Assembly: GCF_001465875.1 (NCBI RefSeq)
Contig: NZ_LN901318.1
Location: forward strand, 33,174 to 97,173
Direction of reading: 5' to 3'
Source: Legionella saoudiensis
GTDB taxonomy: Bacteria; Pseudomonadota; Gammaproteobacteria; Legionellales; Legionellaceae
DNA: 64,000 bases
Part shown: positions 9,368 through 18,081 of the stretch, one piece after another
Position numbering within the stretch: the stretch's first letter is position 1
Layout: each line of letters starts with the position of its first letter
Notes under the pieces: model-generated
Seen by the model: only the letters and a program-made list of their open reading frames with translations
The model's database searches: none
What the model was told of the DNA's origin: nothing
Program-made: the position numbers and the translations under genes

Positions 9368-9991
9368 ATGTTATAAAACATAACAGCCTGCTACTTAAAT
9401 TGTAACAGACAATAAATGTGATAAACTGTACTTAGCCATGATACTAGTTGACGCTAGGATTATGGTTAGTGCTGCGCTGGTGGGTTCAACACCAGCACGG
9501 CACGCTTCAAGGTAAGTTTGGTCTTTTTCAACTCAAAAGTCAACTAATCCAACAGGTTATGCTTGTGCTAAAACATCCCCTTAATTTCGCGTTGGTATCC
9601 CCGTTTAAATTCCAGCAAGGTCGCAACTTACCAGTTTCATGCGTAGCTGTGCAGCGGCAGGCGTTCAGTCATTGGCTGTTGACGACCAGCGTCGAGCCAA
9701 CTCACCAGGCTAGATGACATCTCATTCCAAAGCACCATACTATCGGTGATTGGGCTGTGTTATTCAGTTTTAAAAAGGAGAAATTGAGGTTGCAATATAG
9801 GGGGTAGCGTCTGTATCCCCTTTTAGGTTTCATTGCTTCTTATGGTTTCACAAAATTGTGCTATAAGCGCAAGAAAAACGATCCATGGTCAGATGGGGCT
9901 ATTGCAGAAAAATTAGGATATAAATCATACTTTCAGAATTAATAAGGCCTTAGATCACTGTAATACTCAAATATTACAAATCTACTACTTA
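9368..9991. other. Gene-poor stretch with a G+C-richer foreign block and a short coding remnant
   Basis: Between about 9440 and 9720 the sequence is visibly richer in G and C than its surroundings and contains a dense run of short frames in several registers, none convincing. It looks like a degraded insertion of different origin. Further on, 9800-9943 reads as an open frame ending in KNDPWSDGAIAEKLGY and a stop at 9941-9943, with no usable start. It is probably the tail of a lost gene. Confidence 0.35.
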
Positions 9992-10306
9992 TTATACGTA
10001 AAATTCCTCTCTACAAAATTTTTCTATTATTTCTTGTTTAGTCAATTTCTCCTCATTATCCCCTGCCCTGTTACATACAATAAGTTCATCAAAATTATTA
10101 TGGATATGCGAGGATACTCCCTTCTTCTCTACTCGCCTCAATCGCTATGAAAAATCATGCAAACTTTTTACACCATATTCTTGCTGATAGTAATCTTTTA
10201 AAGCCCTCAAGCTACAGCCATATATGGCAGGCGCATCAACATTCGTATCCCATATTAAATAATAATTCTTACCATTGTTCAGTATTTTAACAATATAGTT
10301 TGCCAT
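9992..10306 (-). pseudogene. Nonsense-mutated paralogue of the 21967-22281 gene
   Basis: The 315-base length from ATG 10306 to the stop at 9992-9994 equals that of the intact gene at 21967-22281, and the residues align throughout: MANYIVKI, YYLIWDTNVDAPAIYGCSLR, EKKGVSSHIH, NFDELIVCNRAG, TKQEIIEKFCREE. Midway, DLQERL of the intact copy is replaced by DFS-stop-RL, an in-frame TAG. The rest of the frame is undamaged, so the inactivation looks recent. Confidence 0.8.
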
Positions 10307-10418
10307 TGTATTAACCTTAAAATCATTCGATTAAAAAATACCTCTTACGGTTTGTCGAGGCTTTAAGTATTAAAGCCATTGTTATACTACTTATCAATAT
10401 AAGTTGCAGATCCTTCAA

Positions 10419-10633
10419 TTACTAAAAATCGCTTGACTGGGTTGTATCGCTTTGCTTGACCACATCAAAAGCACTGGCTTCATGGGGCGAAGTAATGACA
10501 CTCTTAAAGCATTCACTTAACAACTGATGAGCTTTCATATCAATATATGCACGATAGGAAATATTTCGTCTTTTGAGTGGGCGAGATCTTGGGAATAAGT
10601 TTTATCTAAGTTAAACAATTTGGTTGTTGTCAT
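10419..10633 (-). pseudogene. Probable frameshifted small gene
   Basis: From ATG 10633 the frame reads MTTTKLFNLDKTYSQDLAHS and soon stops. An adjacent frame takes over with KRRNISYRAYIDMKAHQLLS and CFKSVITSPHEASAFDVVKQ before ending near 10419. The two parts together look like a single protein of about 70 residues with one frameshift. The family is not recognised. Confidence 0.35.
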
Positions 10634-10646
10634 TATTGGTATCCTT

Positions 10647-11063
10647 CTAATAAATTATAGGATTAGAAAGCAGGTCATTAAAAGTCTTTGGTAATGAGCC
10701 ATATAAGTCATACGCATTTGATCTTCGCATTTCTTGAAGATTCTCAAGTGCCTGATGAATGGAGTTTGACCATATAGAGCCTCTACATAACATGTCAGAA
10801 GGTAATGAAGCTAATCTTTTTTCAAGTTCATTGAGCGCTTCTATAAAGTCTCTACCCGTGACGAATGGTAGCCAATTGGTTTGTTCGATATAATCTGAGG
10901 AATTAATCATATCGATATCTCCATCGGAGGTGTATTCTTTCATTTCATCCAAAAGAAATTCGTTAGGAGCGATACATGCCCATATGCCTTTTCCATAATT
11001 ATCATTCCATGATTGGAATCCAAATCCATGATTGGTAATAAGTAAATTAATACGCTCAATCAT
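10647..11063 (-). CDS. Hypothetical protein coupled to the DNA methyltransferase
   Basis: A 138-residue soluble protein whose start overlaps the end of the methyltransferase gene by 8 bases, so the two are almost certainly co-translated. It is mildly acidic with several Trp residues (FGFQSWNDNYGKGIWACIAP near the N terminus) and has no recognised domain. Context suggests an accessory to the methyltransferase, but no specificity subunit or endonuclease motif is visible. Confidence 0.7.
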   Translation of the reverse strand: MIERINLLITNHGFGFQSWNDNYGKGIWACIAPNEFLLDEMKEYTSDGDIDMINSSDYIEQTNWLPFVTGRDFIEALNELEKRLASLPSDMLCRGSIWSNSIHQALENLQEMRRSNAYDLYGSLPKTFNDLLSNPIIY

Positions 11064-11937
11064 TTAAATCTCCTGAATAAGTTTGTTTAATTCGATGTTC
11101 TGATTCATTAATATATTTTTTTTCAATTTCAATTCCTATGAATTTTCTGCCTCTTTTTAATGCGGCTACAGCTGTAGTTCCACTACCCATAAACGGGTCA
11201 AGAATAACATCGTTCGGTTCAGTGAATTTTTCAATTAGCCACTCTACATGAGTCAGATTTCTAGGGCATGGATGATTTACCCTTATTTTATCTGGTTGCA
11301 CAGGCGGACAAAAATCACTATGAGGTTGCCCAGGTAATAAATGATTGCCAGCTCTTGATTTAGGAGGGGTGCCAAATACGTAGGCAGTATCACCAGTAAT
11401 GAGTATTCTTCCCTGTTTGCTAGGTAACGCATAGGGAAGTGTAACTATTCTAATAAAAGGGAATTGTTTTGGGATGGCATTTAAAATACGAGGATCACTA
11501 TCACATCTTAATTGGATTATTATTCGCCCGGTTTTTATTAAAAATTGGCTTAAATGAAAAATAGACTCTGAAAGTAGTGTATACGGGTCGTGTGAGCCAG
11601 CTAGGGATTCAATCGCATTTGGCCAAACCGGATCGGTTAAAATTACATCGACTGCTTCTTTTAGAATTACTTTCCTGGCATCGCCATGTATTAGGAGTGC
11701 ATCGCCAATTTTTTTTTCGACTCCTGTCGCATGGTGACGTTTTTCTTTATATAGGATTTTCTTTGCCTGTGAGGATAATAAAATTAGAGTTCTTTCTGCA
11801 GAAACGGGGATAGGTTGTTTTCCTGATGCCCATCGTGAAACGGTTTCTCTTCGACATCCTAAATCCTTGGAAAGTGGTGTTTTCCAACGTGACCCGTAGA
11901 GTTTTTTTCCAATGATAGCTAATTCGTTAGGTTCCAT
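11056..11937 (-). CDS. Beta-class N4/N6 DNA methyltransferase with N-terminal helix-turn-helix
   Basis: A 293-residue DNA methyltransferase. Residues 1-55 form a small helix-turn-helix (LSKDLGCRRETVSRWASGKQ). The catalytic motif follows as ILTDPVWPN near residue 100, a DPPY-type motif with Val instead of the second Pro. The AdoMet-binding motif DPFMGSGTTAVAAL lies near 250. Catalytic motif before AdoMet motif is the beta-class order. The start was chosen at ATG 11937: a TTG at 11958 lies inside an operator palindrome, and a minus-strand TATAAT (11969-11974) would place the transcript start in that operator. No restriction enzyme is adjacent, so it is an orphan or protective methylase. The built-in HTH suggests autoregulation at the paired operators upstream. 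Confidence 0.88.
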   Translation of the reverse strand: MEPNELAIIGKKLYGSRWKTPLSKDLGCRRETVSRWASGKQPIPVSAERTLILLSSQAKKILYKEKRHHATGVEKKIGDALLIHGDARKVILKEAVDVILTDPVWPNAIESLAGSHDPYTLLSESIFHLSQFLIKTGRIIIQLRCDSDPRILNAIPKQFPFIRIVTLPYALPSKQGRILITGDTAYVFGTPPKSRAGNHLLPGQPHSDFCPPVQPDKIRVNHPCPRNLTHVEWLIEKFTEPNDVILDPFMGSGTTAVAALKRGRKFIGIEIEKKYINESEHRIKQTYSGDLND

Positions 11938-11951
11938 AGAAATAATATATC

Positions 11952-11966
11952 GTGACAATATGTCAC
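11952..11966. promoter_or_regulatory. Operator copy 1, GTGACA-N3-TGTCAC
   Basis: A 15-base perfect palindromic site GTGACA-ATA-TGTCAC just upstream of the methyltransferase start and just downstream of a minus-strand TATAAT box at 11969-11974. Binding here would cover the +1 region of the methyltransferase promoter. Confidence 0.75.
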
Positions 11967-12005
11967 AAATTATATTTTATTCTTTAATAAATAGATATAT
12001 AATTT

Positions 12006-12020
12006 GTGACATATTGTCAC
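12006..12020. promoter_or_regulatory. Operator copy 2, GTGACA-N3-TGTCAC
   Basis: A second copy, GTGACA-TAT-TGTCAC, centred 54 bases from the first. It lies just downstream of a plus-strand TATAAT at 11998-12003, covering the start of the divergent gene at 12041. The two promoters and two operators are arranged as mirror images. Confidence 0.75.
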
Positions 12021-12040
12021 AAGAAAGTTAAGGATAGATA

Positions 12041-12790
12041 ATGATAAAAAATGTAACCCGTCAACCATGTCTAATGACTTTCATCTCCTTTTTATTCCTG
12101 TTTTCAACGAACATTTTTTCCAAAAGTAATTCCTATGAAATTAATGAGTCGATTAATGTTTTTGCTAGGCATGAGCTGTTAAAAACCGTCTTGAGTTCTT
12201 CTAATATCTACGCTCGTGGTGCTGTATCTTGTGATTTGGCACAAAATATAAAGAATAATGAAAAGGCTATATTGAAAAATACGAAGCCAGACCACATGGA
12301 TTCAACAGTGTCTTTAATTCACTTATCAAAGGAAATAAATGAAAAATGTCTAGTAATATCCTATTTTAAAAAAAATATTCTACCAATAATAAAGAGTGGC
12401 AACCTTAGTGCTACATGTGAGCAGGATTATTATCTGATAAAAAAGCCCCAACTCCTAAGAATTAATTTAGTTGATTTAGCGAACGAAAACTTAAAGAAAT
12501 TAAATAATTGCCTTATTAAAGCCTCAATTTTTGTAGATGAAAATGGGGAAATGAGAGCGACAACTCGTCAATTAGAATGCCAAATCAATCATTTGAATGT
12601 GTCATTTCATCTGATGTCATCATTTTCTGTAAAAAATGCTATTACTTGCGTTAAGTCTATTGCATATCTGCCTGAGTTTATTCAGCCTTGTAAAAAGGTA
12701 ATCTTATCAAAACAGAAAAAGATTTCTTTAATGCTGGGTAATGAGTTGGATGATATTGATTTAAGCCCATATAACATATCAATACTATAA
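12041..12790 (+). CDS. Secreted cysteine-containing hypothetical protein
   Basis: A 249-residue protein with an N-terminal signal peptide (hydrophobic core LMTFISFLFLFS, then a small-residue region) and eight or so Cys in the mature part, spaced as could suit disulfides in the periplasm. The ribosome-binding site AAGGA lies 7-8 bases before ATG 12041. It is divergently transcribed from the methyltransferase and shares its operator design, so it is probably controlled by the same regulator. No family is recognised. Confidence 0.7.
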   Translation: MIKNVTRQPCLMTFISFLFLFSTNIFSKSNSYEINESINVFARHELLKTVLSSSNIYARGAVSCDLAQNIKNNEKAILKNTKPDHMDSTVSLIHLSKEINEKCLVISYFKKNILPIIKSGNLSATCEQDYYLIKKPQLLRINLVDLANENLKKLNNCLIKASIFVDENGEMRATTRQLECQINHLNVSFHLMSSFSVKNAITCVKSIAYLPEFIQPCKKVILSKQKKISLMLGNELDDIDLSPYNISIL

Positions 12791-12830
12791 ATTTTTTGAA
12801 ATAAGCAATTTAATTTAGAGGCACAACGAC

Positions 12831-13025
12831 ATGAACGCTTCAGATCAAGCGGATGTAAAATTCTTAGTCAATAAATGTGAATTACTTGAGTTAATAGACC
12901 GAACCTATCAGATCGAAGCTCTTTATAGAAAAGGCGATTCTCAGCAAGGAACCTTTATTTTAGGTTCTTTAAGAGAAAGCTTGAAGGATCTATATGAAAG
13001 GTCTTCTAAACTTGATAGTAAGTAA
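12831..13025 (+). CDS. Small hypothetical protein (64 aa)
   Basis: A 64-residue helical, charged protein with an AGAGGC-type ribosome-binding site. It sits 40 bases after the secreted-protein gene and 22 bases before a toxin gene on the same strand, so it may be co-transcribed with either. No motif is recognised. Confidence 0.5.
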   Translation: MNASDQADVKFLVNKCELLELIDRTYQIEALYRKGDSQQGTFILGSLRESLKDLYERSSKLDSK

Positions 13026-13047
13026 CATATAGGTTACTATATAGAAT

Positions 13048-13377
13048 ATGAAAATAAAAATTTCATCGTATATAACAAAAGATGGCATTGATCCATTTGC
13101 CAAATGGTTCGATAAACTCAACGCTATTGCTGCCGCCAAAGTATCTACGGCACTATATCGCATGGAGTTAGGAAACTATTCCAATGTCAAATCTCTTGGT
13201 GATGGTATTTTTGAATATAAGATTGATTTTGGACCTGGATATCGTATCTACTTTGGTCAAGATGGTGAGGAATTAGTGATTTTAGTTGGTGGTGGATCGA
13301 AAAAGCAACAGGATAAAGATATTAAAATCGCCAAAAATTATTGGCAAGAATATAAGTTAGCAAAAAGACGAGGGTAG
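13048..13377 (+). CDS. RelE/ParE-superfamily toxin (HigB-type killer protein)
   Basis: A 109-residue toxin of the 'addiction module killer protein' group. Family features are the N-terminal DPFAKWFDKL, the central strand FEYKIDFGPGYRIYFG and the C-terminal GGGSKKQQDKDIKIAKNYW. The family is expected to act as a ribosome-dependent mRNA endonuclease. Toxin precedes antitoxin (next start is 4 bases after the stop), as in higBA-type modules, so the pair is co-translated. It likely serves element maintenance. Confidence 0.9.
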   Translation: MKIKISSYITKDGIDPFAKWFDKLNAIAAAKVSTALYRMELGNYSNVKSLGDGIFEYKIDFGPGYRIYFGQDGEELVILVGGGSKKQQDKDIKIAKNYWQEYKLAKRRG

Positions 13378-13381
13378 TATT

Positions 13382-13699
13382 ATGGCCTTAACACGTGAAT
13401 TTAAAAGTACCATTCGAGACAGAGCACAAAAAGACTCCGATTTTAGAAGAGCTCTATTAATCGAAGCTGTTAATTCGTTATTGGCAGATGAGCTTGATGT
13501 CGCTAAATCCTTATTAAAAGATTATATAAATGCTTCCATTTTATTTGAGCCTTTAGCCGAAAGGGTTCATAAAAATAGTAAAAGTTTGCAACGAATGTTT
13601 AGTGCTAAGGGAAACCCTACGGCACAGTCATTATTTTCAATCATTCATGTTTTGCAAGAGGCTGAAGGAATAAAATTGACTGTAAATGAAGCGCATTAA
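13382..13699 (+). CDS. Antitoxin / DNA-binding regulator of the HigB-type toxin
   Basis: A 105-residue antitoxin partner. The C-terminal half contains a helix-turn-helix (SKSLQRMFSAKGNPTAQSLF with a following long helix), and the N-terminal region, rich in charged helices, would bind the toxin. It starts 4 bases after the toxin stop. Family knowledge predicts autorepression of the pair. Confidence 0.88.
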   Translation: MALTREFKSTIRDRAQKDSDFRRALLIEAVNSLLADELDVAKSLLKDYINASILFEPLAERVHKNSKSLQRMFSAKGNPTAQSLFSIIHVLQEAEGIKLTVNEAH

Positions 13700-13726
13700 C
13701 GGCTTAAGTTTTTAAAAGGAGTTATA

Positions 13727-14056
13727 GTGACTAAAATAGATAGTCATTTGCTGTATCAAACCATCAGCCATGAACACTTGGATGATTTAGTTGGTTGGGC
13801 TTTAGGAGACTACCCTGATTCGGGCCTTGTATTAGTTGAATGTAAGGATGGCCGTTGGTTTATTGAGCAAGAATATGGGCATGCATTTGATTCATTTTCA
13901 GGGATTTCAAAACCCAAAAGCACGCCTTATTTAGAACCAACTTTTTACCCAAGCAGGAATGATGCGTTAGAGAGTGCATTAATGCTAATTACCCAAGTTT
14001 ATCCAAGCATTAATAAAACAAAAACATCAGAGTATTTCGAGCAAGAACAAATATAG
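13727..14056 (+). CDS. Hypothetical protein (109 aa, GTG start)
   Basis: A 109-residue protein starting with GTG 13727, supported by AAAAGGA 6-7 bases upstream. The body has a compact alpha/beta look (SGLVLVECKDGRWFIEQEYG) and a disordered C-terminal tail. It follows the toxin-antitoxin pair by 27 bases on the same strand. The family is not recognised. Confidence 0.6.
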   Translation: MTKIDSHLLYQTISHEHLDDLVGWALGDYPDSGLVLVECKDGRWFIEQEYGHAFDSFSGISKPKSTPYLEPTFYPSRNDALESALMLITQVYPSINKTKTSEYFEQEQI

Positions 14057-14272
14057 CCGTATCCATTTTATGGTTGAGATTGTTTATTTTAGATTTTAAA
14101 AGCCGTTTCAGATGAAATCGACCTCCAAAGAATACGTATATTAAGTGATTGCCTACATGTCAATGCAAATGCAAACCCTAGCTTTATCGCTTCTTAATTT
14201 GCAATAATAAGCCTTTTGTTAAAGGCCAATTATTTATGGAACATTTGATTGACTAATTGAACTAAATTTGTA

Positions 14273-14665
14273 TTAAAAATAGTTAAAATAAAATCCTAAT
14301 TGCTGGGGTGTTATTGGATTTTTGCAAAGATTTGATGTAAACACATTATTGATACTAACGCGTTGATGCGGCTTTCGTGGATTAATTGGGTAGTCTTTCG
14401 ATAGCTGATTCATTACATTCATAGAAATAAAATGTGACAGCACATGGAGCATTAGGTTGTTATCGCAAGCCATGGTTTTTAGTAAGTAGCCGCGTTGAGT
14501 TCTTAATTTTGTCAGGCTGCAAAAATGTTCAAAGCCCTCATCAAAAATCGGAAAAAGCCAATTTCCTAGCCTAGCTCATCCACCAAATCCTTACAAAGAT
14601 GAATCACATAATAGCGTGAATCTTTTTTAAAACGTTGTTCGTGGTAGCACTCTTTTTTTTAAACC
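14273..14665 (-). pseudogene. Decayed WGR-domain-like protein
   Basis: Near 14590-14660 one frame reads YHEQRFKKDSRYYVIHLCKD, the first strands of a WGR-type domain. The WGR core that should follow is damaged. Another frame then gives EGFEHFCSLTKLRTQRGY, the closing helix and strand of the same domain, and runs on to the stop at 14273. At least two frameshifts or small deletions separate the parts, so this is a dead gene. Confidence 0.55.
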
Positions 14666-14707
14666 GAATAAGCTGTAAAAGAATAAAGTTTAGAAACCAG
14701 AGCATTA

Positions 14708-15292
14708 TTAAAATAATGCTAACGAGGAAATTCGTTTTAGACGTTCAGGGTTATCTTCTACATAAATAGCAGTGGTGACAATATTGGCATGCCCGGCTAA
14801 ACGAGATACGGCTTTAATGTCTGCCCCTTGCTCAATAAGGCGAGTAATAAATGTGCGTCGTCCTGAATGTGAGCTTGCCCCATGGATTCCTGCTTTGTCG
14901 TAGAGTGCACGAAACCACTTTTGCAGAGTGTTGGCGGTGAATCGGCTTTTGCGTTGGGTTTGAAACAGCGGTTTATTAAAAGGGGTTTCTTTTAACGTAT
15001 TTAGATGGGCTTGTAGTGTTTCACGAATTTTCTTATGCGTAAGGTAGACATGCCGTTGCTTATCTCCTTTGGTCATCGATCGCTTTAAACTGATCTCATC
15101 TAATAATTGATAGTGTACATTCGCCACATCGCCAATGGTAAGTGAGGCGATTTCTTTAGCACGCAAACCCAATCCGAAGGAGCAATAAATGATTGCCAGA
15201 TTGCGAATACCAAATTTTCCTTCTTTAGCGACTAAAGTGAGCAATTTAAATTCATTTTCCGTCAAAACCTTTGCTTTGCCTTCGCGTGCCAT
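14708..15292 (-). CDS. Short tyrosine recombinase / integrase
   Basis: A 194-residue catalytic-domain-only tyrosine recombinase. All catalytic positions are visible: Arg in LGLRAKEIASL, Lys in SMTKGDKQRHVYL, HSGRRTF (His and Arg), the second His in AGHANIVTTAIY and the nucleophile Tyr in that motif. The usual N-terminal core-binding domain (about 100 residues) is missing, though short integrases of this form are common on plasmids and islands. No att repeats were found beside it, so it is uncertain whether it mobilises this element, resolves multimers or is an independent passenger. Confidence 0.9.
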   Translation of the reverse strand: MAREGKAKVLTENEFKLLTLVAKEGKFGIRNLAIIYCSFGLGLRAKEIASLTIGDVANVHYQLLDEISLKRSMTKGDKQRHVYLTHKKIRETLQAHLNTLKETPFNKPLFQTQRKSRFTANTLQKWFRALYDKAGIHGASSHSGRRTFITRLIEQGADIKAVSRLAGHANIVTTAIYVEDNPERLKRISSLALF

Positions 15293-15520
15293 TCTTTTCT
15301 CATGTAACTACCTAATTTATCACTATTTTATATAATTAAGGATGTATTTGCAAAGACAAAAAATGGCGTCCGCTTAGAGCCCTTTCTGGGCTTGATGACA
15401 TCCTCTTTTAGACCTTAAAGGATGTGTTTGATAGAAACGTGCTCTCAAGATTTTTGTTTGAAGTTTATAGGCTAAAATTTTAAGAATGCTGGAATGTTAC
15501 TTTTACAGTGGAGGTGAATT

Positions 15521-16270
15521 ATGAGCACGGAATTTTTTACACGAAACAAACGATTGATGGATGCACTGTTAGAGTTTGCCCCTGAAGATTCTCAATTATT
15601 AAATATTCCTCTTTTTTCATCGGCAGTTGATCCATTCGTTTTGTGCTTATTAGGATCGGATAGAGGATTCCATGGAGTCATGTTACTCGGTTTTATGCAG
15701 TCCATAAACCTTGTTTTAGCAAAAATTTTGGCAGCACATAAATATATTCATGATGGAAAAGACACACCAGAGGATATTCCTCAACCACAAAGTGACATGA
15801 TGGTTTATTTAAAGCATTTGGCCATATCGGAATATCACAACTCCATTACAGTTTTTTTCCTTAAATTGCGCTTGTTAGTAGATGAGTTATTGCGTATCGT
15901 TACAGATAATACATGCGATTGTATAGGTAAATTCTTAGGAAGATTTGATAAAAAATTTGAAGAGGTAAAACCTTTTTTAGTTGCTTTAAATGCATCAGCA
16001 AACTACATCAAGCATGATGAAGAATTCCTTGTAAATCATTTGTCAGAGATTCCTATTTTGTCCCCTTCGTTGAAAATAAAGGTAATAAATGCAAGGACGG
16101 GAGCCAGTAAACGTGACTTTAAGGATGTAAAAGATAATTGTACAGATAAAATAGTTACTCTTAGCCCGGATGAATCACAAATTATTTTAGATTTTCCTTT
16201 ATCATTTTTCGTTGAAAATTTTAATAAATTCAAAGAGTTGTTTGAGCAAAAAATCAAAGAGTCGAGATAA
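15521..16270 (+). CDS. Hypothetical protein (249 aa)
   Basis: A 249-residue protein with a strong GGAGGTG ribosome-binding site before ATG 15521. The segment near residues 35-75 (DPFVLCLLGSDRGFHGVMLL and onward) is hydrophobic but mixed, and the rest is helical with a lysine-rich end. It may be a membrane-associated or helical-bundle protein. It is a singleton between the recombinase and a small membrane protein. No family is recognised. Confidence 0.65.
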   Translation: MSTEFFTRNKRLMDALLEFAPEDSQLLNIPLFSSAVDPFVLCLLGSDRGFHGVMLLGFMQSINLVLAKILAAHKYIHDGKDTPEDIPQPQSDMMVYLKHLAISEYHNSITVFFLKLRLLVDELLRIVTDNTCDCIGKFLGRFDKKFEEVKPFLVALNASANYIKHDEEFLVNHLSEIPILSPSLKIKVINARTGASKRDFKDVKDNCTDKIVTLSPDESQIILDFPLSFFVENFNKFKELFEQKIKESR

Positions 16271-16327
16271 GCTTAAACTTCTCCGATGGGAGAAAATAAC
16301 GAATCTCATGCTGATCAAAATTTCCTT

Positions 16328-16597
16328 TTAAGTAGAGCGCTTATCATAAGCTAATACCTCAGTTCTGGCCGTGCTACATGCATTTGTCATCTCATGGATG
16401 AATTTACCAGAAGCTAAATTTTCCCAAGCTTCCGATATAGATATAAAATCGTTCGGATTTTGTTGTTTGGAATCCAAATGAAGTCCATAAAAATATAAAG
16501 TGACAAACAGGGAAACAATTATATAGTACACGTTATCTTTTAAGTGGGTAAATAAACCACTTGGGGATAAATTGAAAAAGGATGTATTTGGTTTCAT
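16328..16597 (-). CDS. Small single-pass membrane protein
   Basis: An 89-residue protein with one clear membrane helix (YYIIVSLFVTLYFYGLHL, residues about 24-41) and a polar C-terminal tail. A weak AAGGA lies about 12 bases upstream of ATG 16597. Unknown function; possibly an immunity- or exclusion-type small membrane protein, but nothing in the context proves it. Confidence 0.5.
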   Translation of the reverse strand: MKPNTSFFNLSPSGLFTHLKDNVYYIIVSLFVTLYFYGLHLDSKQQNPNDFISISEAWENLASGKFIHEMTNACSTARTEVLAYDKRST

Positions 16598-16897
16598 TTA
16601 TTATTTTATTCCTTAATAATAATTTACATTGTACTCCATATGATAGACACTTTAAACCATATGAGAAATGTATACCCTTTAAAGCCCATAAAATATGGCA
16701 CTATGGTAGGTGTTGGGACTAATAATTATGAAATTTAGCCTGACTATTGTGAAACACCAATGACTCTGTCAGATGCTTCTACTCGCATAAGAAGAATGCC
16801 ATTCTAAATGGCCCCATCATCACTATCAGAGATATAAGATGAATGCATCAGTGGTGTGCTATCGATCTGATGAATTAATAAACAGGAGTAATTTATA

Positions 16898-17527
16898 ATG
16901 TCTTTAGAGATGATTCATTGGATTCTTGCGATTTATATGGCAGGATTATGTATTGGAGTTTTTGGTTCTGTTCAATTCTTATTGAAGCGCAATGAGGTAA
17001 AGAGAACCACCGACATTGATGTGTTTCAAACCCGTCCTAGCTTGAAAATTTATTTAATTCTAAAACCCATTTTTTGGCCTTATTTTTTTGTTGCAGAAAA
17101 AAGCCCCATCGAGCGAATTTCTGAATTATTTTTTAAGCATTATGGTGATGAGGGACATACTTATTTACGAAATAATGGGCTTAAAAATTTTCTACGGGAT
17201 GTAGTCAGGGGAAAAAATCGCTATGAAAATTATCAAGTAAAACGACTTGTTTGGCCAATTGATGAGCATAGTGACGACTATCAAGAACACCAAAAATATT
17301 TTCCCAATAACAACAAGCCTCTCCATGCTGAAATAATTTATGCCCATCACCAAGAAAAGTATCTTGTTGGGGTGATATGGAGTAGTAGAGAACGTTTGGA
17401 TAATGCTAAGCCAATTAGCAGATTTCAATTAGACCAATGTGAGTCAATGACTTTTTTGCAATTTCAACAGCGATTGCTGCAAATTAATCAGGCCAAAGCA
17501 AGAGAGTTCTTGAGTCAGTGTCAATAA
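16898..17527 (+). CDS. Membrane-anchored hypothetical protein (209 aa)
   Basis: A 209-residue protein with an N-terminal membrane helix (MIHWILAIYMAGLCIGVFGS) and a soluble remainder with several Trp and Arg residues (VIWSSRERLD near 158-167). The ribosome-binding site AGGAG is 10 bases before ATG 16898. Unknown family. The preceding 300 bases hold no gene I can support. Confidence 0.65.
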   Translation: MSLEMIHWILAIYMAGLCIGVFGSVQFLLKRNEVKRTTDIDVFQTRPSLKIYLILKPIFWPYFFVAEKSPIERISELFFKHYGDEGHTYLRNNGLKNFLRDVVRGKNRYENYQVKRLVWPIDEHSDDYQEHQKYFPNNNKPLHAEIIYAHHQEKYLVGVIWSSRERLDNAKPISRFQLDQCESMTFLQFQQRLLQINQAKAREFLSQCQ

Positions 17528-17701
17528 ACCAAGTTGCTTTTTTATCGCTATTTATATTAAATTAAAGGGGCTGGAGGTATTAAAAGGAACACAGTGAGCG
17601 TTCAATTGAAAAACGGGAATTATTTGCTCATCTCTGCCGAGTTATCCACGATATCCTATTTACAAAATAAGTAAATTCCAATGATTCCCTCTCCTTAATA
17701 T

Positions 17702-18043
17702 TCAATATTTCACAAATTGATTAGTCCTATATTGCTTCCATAAGTTGACCATGATTTTAGCAAATAAATACAATCCAGCGTAGAAGAGTGTAATAACCGG
17801 AGTTACTAAAAATAGAGATATGAAAATCACCAACCAACAACCTAACCCAACAAGCTTTGATGTATACCTTGTAATAAATACATAAGGTACAATTTGGAAC
17901 GCAACAAATAAATATTGCTCATTCGCCGGAACCTTTACATAGGAGGCATGTATAAAATAATAAACAATGGGCACAGAAATTGTGACAGATAGGAGCAATT
18001 GGACTATTTTGATTTTAAAAAATTCTTTTATTTTTGTGTTCAC
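17702..18043 (-). CDS. Small polytopic membrane protein (GTG start)
   Basis: A 113-residue protein with about three membrane helices (VQLLLSVTISVPIVYYFIHA; a central one near 46-60; WLVIFISLFLVTPVITLFYA). The start is GTG 18043, preceded by AAAGGAG 11 bases upstream. It lies downstream of the MqsRA-associated gene on the same strand. Function unknown. Confidence 0.55.
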   Translation of the reverse strand: MNTKIKEFFKIKIVQLLLSVTISVPIVYYFIHASYVKVPANEQYLFVAFQIVPYVFITRYTSKLVGLGCWLVIFISLFLVTPVITLFYAGLYLFAKIMVNLWKQYRTNQFVKY

Positions 18044-18081
18044 GAAACCTTTCTCCTTTCTTCTTCCAGTTTTAATGGCTC

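Noticed and set aside
9448..9717. Open frame of 89 codons on the plus strand
   Set aside because: Composition is odd (WW, HQHG, many Q and L), there is no ribosome-binding site, and it lies in the G+C-rich block where all frames stay open by base composition.
14708..15292. Attachment site of an integrative element beside the tyrosine recombinase
   Set aside because: I looked for direct repeats and a tRNA 3' end near the gene and found none, so no att site is claimed.
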